DNA from: Prochlorococcus sp. AG-363-K07
GTDB lineage: Bacteria > Cyanobacteriota > Cyanobacteriia > PCC-6307 > Cyanobiaceae
Length of the DNA: 64,000 nucleotides
Assembly (NCBI GenBank): GCA_003280225.1
Contig: QCFO01000006.1
Location: 25,959 to 89,958 of the forward strand
Reading direction: 5' to 3'
Shown: positions 60,957 through 64,000 of the stretch, piece after piece
Layout of the letters: each line of letters starts with the position of its first letter
How positions within the stretch are numbered: the stretch's first letter is position 1
Notes under the pieces: generated by a model
What the model was told of the DNA's origin: nothing
What the model saw: only the letters and a program-made list of their open reading frames with translations
The model's database searches: none
Translations under genes and position numbers: made by a program

Positions 60957-62339
60957 TCAATCTTCGATTATTGCTGCCACGATGTCATCTGCTCCATTCA
61001 CGATTCGTATAGGGACTTGAAGTGCATCCTCAATATCCTTGAGAGACATGTCATCAAGAAATACAGGATGGTTTTGTTGCAACATGACTGATGGCAGCAA
61101 AAGCTTGTCGCCAAGCTCTTTTCCAGCTAATCCTTCTAATAAATCATTACCAGTTAATAGTCCTGTAACTACTTGCTCTTGCCCCCAGTACGGACTGGGC
61201 AGTCCAAATAAGTGTAAATTCACTCCTTCCACTTCTCTGAGCTTGTTGCAAGCTGGGATTAGTGCTTCTTCTACGAGTCGACCCACTACCCAGCTCACTC
61301 TTTGCGGCTTCATCGCTTTTGAGGGGAGCTTTGAAGTTGCAAGGTCAAGACTTTCTAAGAAAGCTCTGATTGTCCCTACTCCATTTTCTTGTTGGGGAAG
61401 ATCTTCATAAACAGATCTTGGTGGTAGTGGTCTTCCAGCAATTAAATACCATTCATCTGATAGCCAAGCAAAATTAGATCCAATAGTTTCTTTGAATTTC
61501 TCTTGAAGCTCTTCTACTTGTTTGATCACTTTTTCAGCACATTCTTTATTTACTGGAATTAACCCATCATTCTGAGGACGAAAACGTGTAAGCCCAACCG
61601 GAACAATTGCTGTAGAAAGAATTACAGGCCATGTACCTATAGCAAATTTCGCTAAATCCTTAAGAGTACGTGATAATTCAATACCATCGTTTAACCCAGG
61701 ACAAAGAACTATTTGAGCATGGATTTGTAGATTCCGTTCTGCAAACCAATGCAATTGGTTCATTAGAAGCCCTGCACGTGGGTTTTTTAGTAATAGAGAT
61801 CTTAAATTTTTGTTTGTAGAATGGACAGAGACGAAAAGAGGAGAAAGACGTTGTGATTCAATTCTTTCCCAGTCAGATTCAGTTAAATTAGTGAGTGTTA
61901 GGTACGAACCATAAAGGAAACTTAGCCTGAAATCATCATCTTTTAGGTAGAGAGTTTTTCTATGACCTTCTGGTTGTTGATCTATAAAACAAAAAGAACA
62001 TTGATTGTTGCATTGACGCAATCCATCAAATAAGGCTTCGGTAAAATTTAGCCCCAGGCCATCATCTAGTTCTTTTTCAAAGTGAATGTGATGAATTTCC
62101 CCTTTTGCATCTAGCACTTCAAGATCAAGCTCCTCCTCAACAATTAGAAATTGATAGTCAATCAAGTCTCTAGGTTGAATTCCATTTATGCTTAACAACT
62201 TGTCGCCTTTTTCAAACCCAAGATCTTCTCCAATTGAGCCTGGGTCAACTGACTCAACTTCTGCAGGTAAAGGTTTGCGGTTCCTTGATCCACTTTTCAG
62301 TGCTTCGTCACTAAGAGTATCAGAAACTTCAGTCCACAC
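60957..62339 (-). CDS. PDZ and radical-SAM (DUF512) Fe-S protein
   Basis: In this 460-aa protein an N-terminal PDZ (VESVDPGSIGEDLGFEKGDKLLSINGIQP) is followed by a C-x3-C-x2-C radical SAM-like motif in CNNQCSFCFIDQQPEG, then the DUF512 domain (CPGLNDGIELSRTL, and the C-terminal PSPYWGQEQVVTGLLTGNDLL). Cyanobacterial and Gram-positive members are widely conserved but their reaction is unknown. It lies upstream of tolC and downstream of uppP. Confidence 0.9.
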   Translation of the reverse strand: MWTEVSDTLSDEALKSGSRNRKPLPAEVESVDPGSIGEDLGFEKGDKLLSINGIQPRDLIDYQFLIVEEELDLEVLDAKGEIHHIHFEKELDDGLGLNFTEALFDGLRQCNNQCSFCFIDQQPEGHRKTLYLKDDDFRLSFLYGSYLTLTNLTESDWERIESQRLSPLFVSVHSTNKNLRSLLLKNPRAGLLMNQLHWFAERNLQIHAQIVLCPGLNDGIELSRTLKDLAKFAIGTWPVILSTAIVPVGLTRFRPQNDGLIPVNKECAEKVIKQVEELQEKFKETIGSNFAWLSDEWYLIAGRPLPPRSVYEDLPQQENGVGTIRAFLESLDLATSKLPSKAMKPQRVSWVVGRLVEEALIPACNKLREVEGVNLHLFGLPSPYWGQEQVVTGLLTGNDLLEGLAGKELGDKLLLPSVMLQQNHPVFLDDMSLKDIEDALQVPIRIVNGADDIVAAIIED

Positions 62340-62360
62340 AGAGAGATAATGCCTTGTAAG

Positions 62361-63227
62361 TTATCTAGATGTTATTCCCCAATACCAATTGAGCAAGTAT
62401 AATCCAAAAAGTAACCTGTAAATAATAAATATCCAAGTGCTATTTTTCTGGAAGTATTTTAATAACCAGTCAATGACAAGCCATGAGACAATTGTCGCAG
62501 AGCTAAGTCCAAAAAAGAGTGGCAAGAAATCCTGAGAAAGTGTAAATGGCTGACGTAAAACCTCACTAAGTTCTGCTAGTCCAGCCAAGCTGATTGCAGG
62601 TATGCCTAATAAAAAAGAAAATTTTGCGGCATCTTGTCGTTTCAAACCAAGTAGTAGTGCAGTGCTTAAAGTGATTCCTGAGCGAGATACTCCAGGAATT
62701 AGTGCAAGTATTTGACCAACCCCAATGAGTAAACCATCTTTTATTGATATTTTTTTCATGTCTTTTGTTTGAGTACCATTTTTCTCAGCAATTGCAAGTA
62801 AAATAGCCATCAGAATGGAAATTAAAGCAATAGAAGGAATGCTACGTAAAAAAGAATTTTCATATTCATCCCAGAATAATTTGATTAACATTCCAGTTAG
62901 GATGATCGGACTAGTTCCAACGCATATAGCCAAACCAAGACGAAAATCAAATGTCCCCCATTTTCTATGCCTGAAAGCTGATGAAGTGCTTCTAAGGATT
63001 TGTTGGAGATCTGTTTTAAAGTAACTAATTACAGCCAAGATACTTCCAAGTTGCAGTATTGCGGTCATTGAGATGCCTGGGTCTTTCCAGCCCAGCATCA
63101 GTGGGACAACCTTTAAATGAGCTGTGCTACTGATAGGCAGGAATTCAGTGAGCCCTTGTATTCCTCCAATGATCAAGGAACGGAAGCAAGCTTCTATTAG
63201 TTCAAGTGTATTAGTGGCTTCATTCAT
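62361..63227 (-). CDS. uppP: undecaprenyl-diphosphatase
   Basis: The 288-aa membrane enzyme removes phosphate from undecaprenyl pyrophosphate to recycle the peptidoglycan lipid carrier. The GLTEFLPISSTAHLKV motif and the second motif PGVSRSGITLSTALLLGLKRQDAAKFSFLLGIP are both intact, with about eight helices. It is divergent from the DUF3120 gene. Confidence 0.96.
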   Translation of the reverse strand: MNEATNTLELIEACFRSLIIGGIQGLTEFLPISSTAHLKVVPLMLGWKDPGISMTAILQLGSILAVISYFKTDLQQILRSTSSAFRHRKWGTFDFRLGLAICVGTSPIILTGMLIKLFWDEYENSFLRSIPSIALISILMAILLAIAEKNGTQTKDMKKISIKDGLLIGVGQILALIPGVSRSGITLSTALLLGLKRQDAAKFSFLLGIPAISLAGLAELSEVLRQPFTLSQDFLPLFFGLSSATIVSWLVIDWLLKYFQKNSTWIFIIYRLLFGLYLLNWYWGITSR

Positions 63228-63428
63228 TTGGTCATGCTGCTGGGGGCTAAGCGAATTTCATCGCGTTTATTTTTAAAAAATTCATTTTGAGCAGGATGGT
63301 CTTCTAAGGTTCTTTGGATTTGTTGAAATTGGGAGGTCAAGACCTTATCGGTTTACTGAGAACAGCCACCTTTGTTTAATTAACCTTTGCACTTAAGTAA
63401 CCCCTGAGCAATTCTTTTCCGATTCATG

Positions 63429-63452
63429 AACCTTCAGACTTTTCTGAAGGTT
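63429..63452. promoter_or_regulatory. 10-bp perfect hairpin upstream of the DUF3120 gene
   Basis: AACCTTCAGA (63429-63438), CTTT loop, TCTGAAGGTT (63443-63452): a perfect 10-bp stem. It is 40 bases before the TTG that could start the next gene, so it is leader RNA or an operator if that start is correct. Confidence 0.6.
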
Positions 63453-63493
63453 ATCTCTCAAAGCCGAAAACCCTGCAGTTTTGGGGGAGTGCT

Positions 63494-64000
63494 TTGGTTG
63501 TTTTGCCGGTGTTTTTGCAAGCGCCATGGGTTCATTTACATCCAATGTCAGCTTGTTTATTCACCTTTGCTCTTTTGTTTGGCGGACTTTCTTTGGTGAA
63601 ATTTGGCGGTACGAAATATTTTGAGGCAGGTTCGCTTTTAGTTGGTGTTAGTGGTAGTTGGCTAGGGGGTTGCTTGTTTTGGGGTTGGTTGAGACAGTAT
63701 CCAATTTTGCATTTACCTGTAGAAGCCATAGCTTTGCCGCTTGCATTTGTTGGTTTAGGTACTCGTTGGAGGATTGGCGCAGGTTTTTATTTGTCATGTC
63801 TTTTGGGAACAGCAATGACAGATCTGATGATGCTGTTCACGGGTGTTATGAATTCATGGCCCAAAGTTGTAACAGCATCTTTGTTGGACGCTCCTTGTTT
63901 ACTTCATGAAACAGCTGAGCAACTTTTGAAACCACAATCGATTTTTGCATTATTAGTAGCAGCAGCTTTTATAGCGTTGATTTCCCACTTGATGAGGGAA
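63494..64000 (+). CDS. DUF3120-family membrane protein, cut by window end
   Basis: The reading frame continues past base 64000, so it is not in the ORF track. Visible are TTG-initiated LVVLPVFLQAPWVHLHPMSA, several hydrophobic segments, VGLGTRWRIGAGFYLSCLLGTAMTDLM, and LISHLMRE at the edge. The frame is open back to a TAA at 63398, and the upstream codons (KPKTLQFWGSA) resemble the family's N-terminus, but there is no ATG, GTG or TTG there, so the true start is unclear. DUF3120 proteins are cyanobacterial membrane proteins of unknown role. Confidence 0.75.
   Translation, partial: MVVLPVFLQAPWVHLHPMSACLFTFALLFGGLSLVKFGGTKYFEAGSLLVGVSGSWLGGCLFWGWLRQYPILHLPVEAIALPLAFVGLGTRWRIGAGFYLSCLLGTAMTDLMMLFTGVMNSWPKVVTASLLDAPCLLHETAEQLLKPQSIFALLVAAAFIALISHLMRE

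Overview
The window looks like the chromosome of a low-light, AT-rich marine picocyanobacterium, most likely Prochlorococcus (SS120/MIT9211-like by gene content; no database was available to name a strain). Pointers are acsF, a Fed2-type ferredoxin, psbX, ycf66, two short high-light-inducible (Hli) proteins, a complete sufBCDS operon with a divergent sufR, and a circularly permuted two-piece tmRNA whose tag is of the marine picocyanobacterial type. There are no rRNA genes, transposases, integrases or CRISPR arrays. Most of the window is ordinary, compact core genome with short spacers, alternative TTG/GTG starts and several 4-bp start/stop overlaps.

Layout. 1-3 kb: chlorophyll/redox genes (unknown 108-aa protein, Fed2-type ferredoxin, acsF). 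3-6.2 kb: a convergent glycosyltransferase and ABC exporter, probably for surface glycan. 6.6-10.4 kb: unknown membrane protein, split tmRNA, THUMP methyltransferase, holin-like/DUF883-like pair, a 43-aa membrane protein, and a stand-alone LigD-phosphoesterase-like protein. 10.4-15.2 kb: smc followed by a PRC-barrel protein. 15-21 kb: LpxB-like protein, tRNA-Leu with an apparent AAG anticodon, accC, YggT, psbX, ycf66, two TolB-like lipoproteins and an hli gene. 21-27 kb: ABCD/SbmA-type transporter, HIT protein, peptide deformylase, S9 peptidase. 27-33 kb: sufB-C-D-S, divergent sufR and a coupled unknown gene.

33-42.6 kb: DUF4912 protein, pgm, RarA fused to a methyltransferase-like domain, phosphopantetheinyl transferase, bcp, coaX, cysH, type II NADH dehydrogenase. 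42.6-49.5 kb: hflX, SLC13-type transporter with TrkA-C domains, KtrB/KtrA-type ion uptake pair and anmK, all on the + strand. 49.5-55.4 kb: small regulators and unknowns (RHH protein, Nif11-like protein), ABC-F ATPase, HtrA protease, DUF2973, a second hli. 55.4-64 kb: xseA-xseB, zinc-ribbon membrane protein, YihY, inositol monophosphatase-family enzyme, TolC, PDZ/radical-SAM protein, uppP, and a DUF3120 gene cut by the window edge.

The most unusual non-coding signals are a 22-bp perfect palindrome whose right arm starts with a candidate ATG of ktrB (46201), perfect 8-10-bp hairpins between small genes (9833, 18749, 23645, 63429), dyads between sufB and sufR, and the A34 tRNA-Leu. I saw no obviously new multi-gene defence or mobile system. 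The best candidates for undescribed biology are the LigD-like/SMC/PRC-barrel cluster, the unknown protein beside Fed2/acsF, and the Nif11-like protein that ends near a GG motif without a core peptide.
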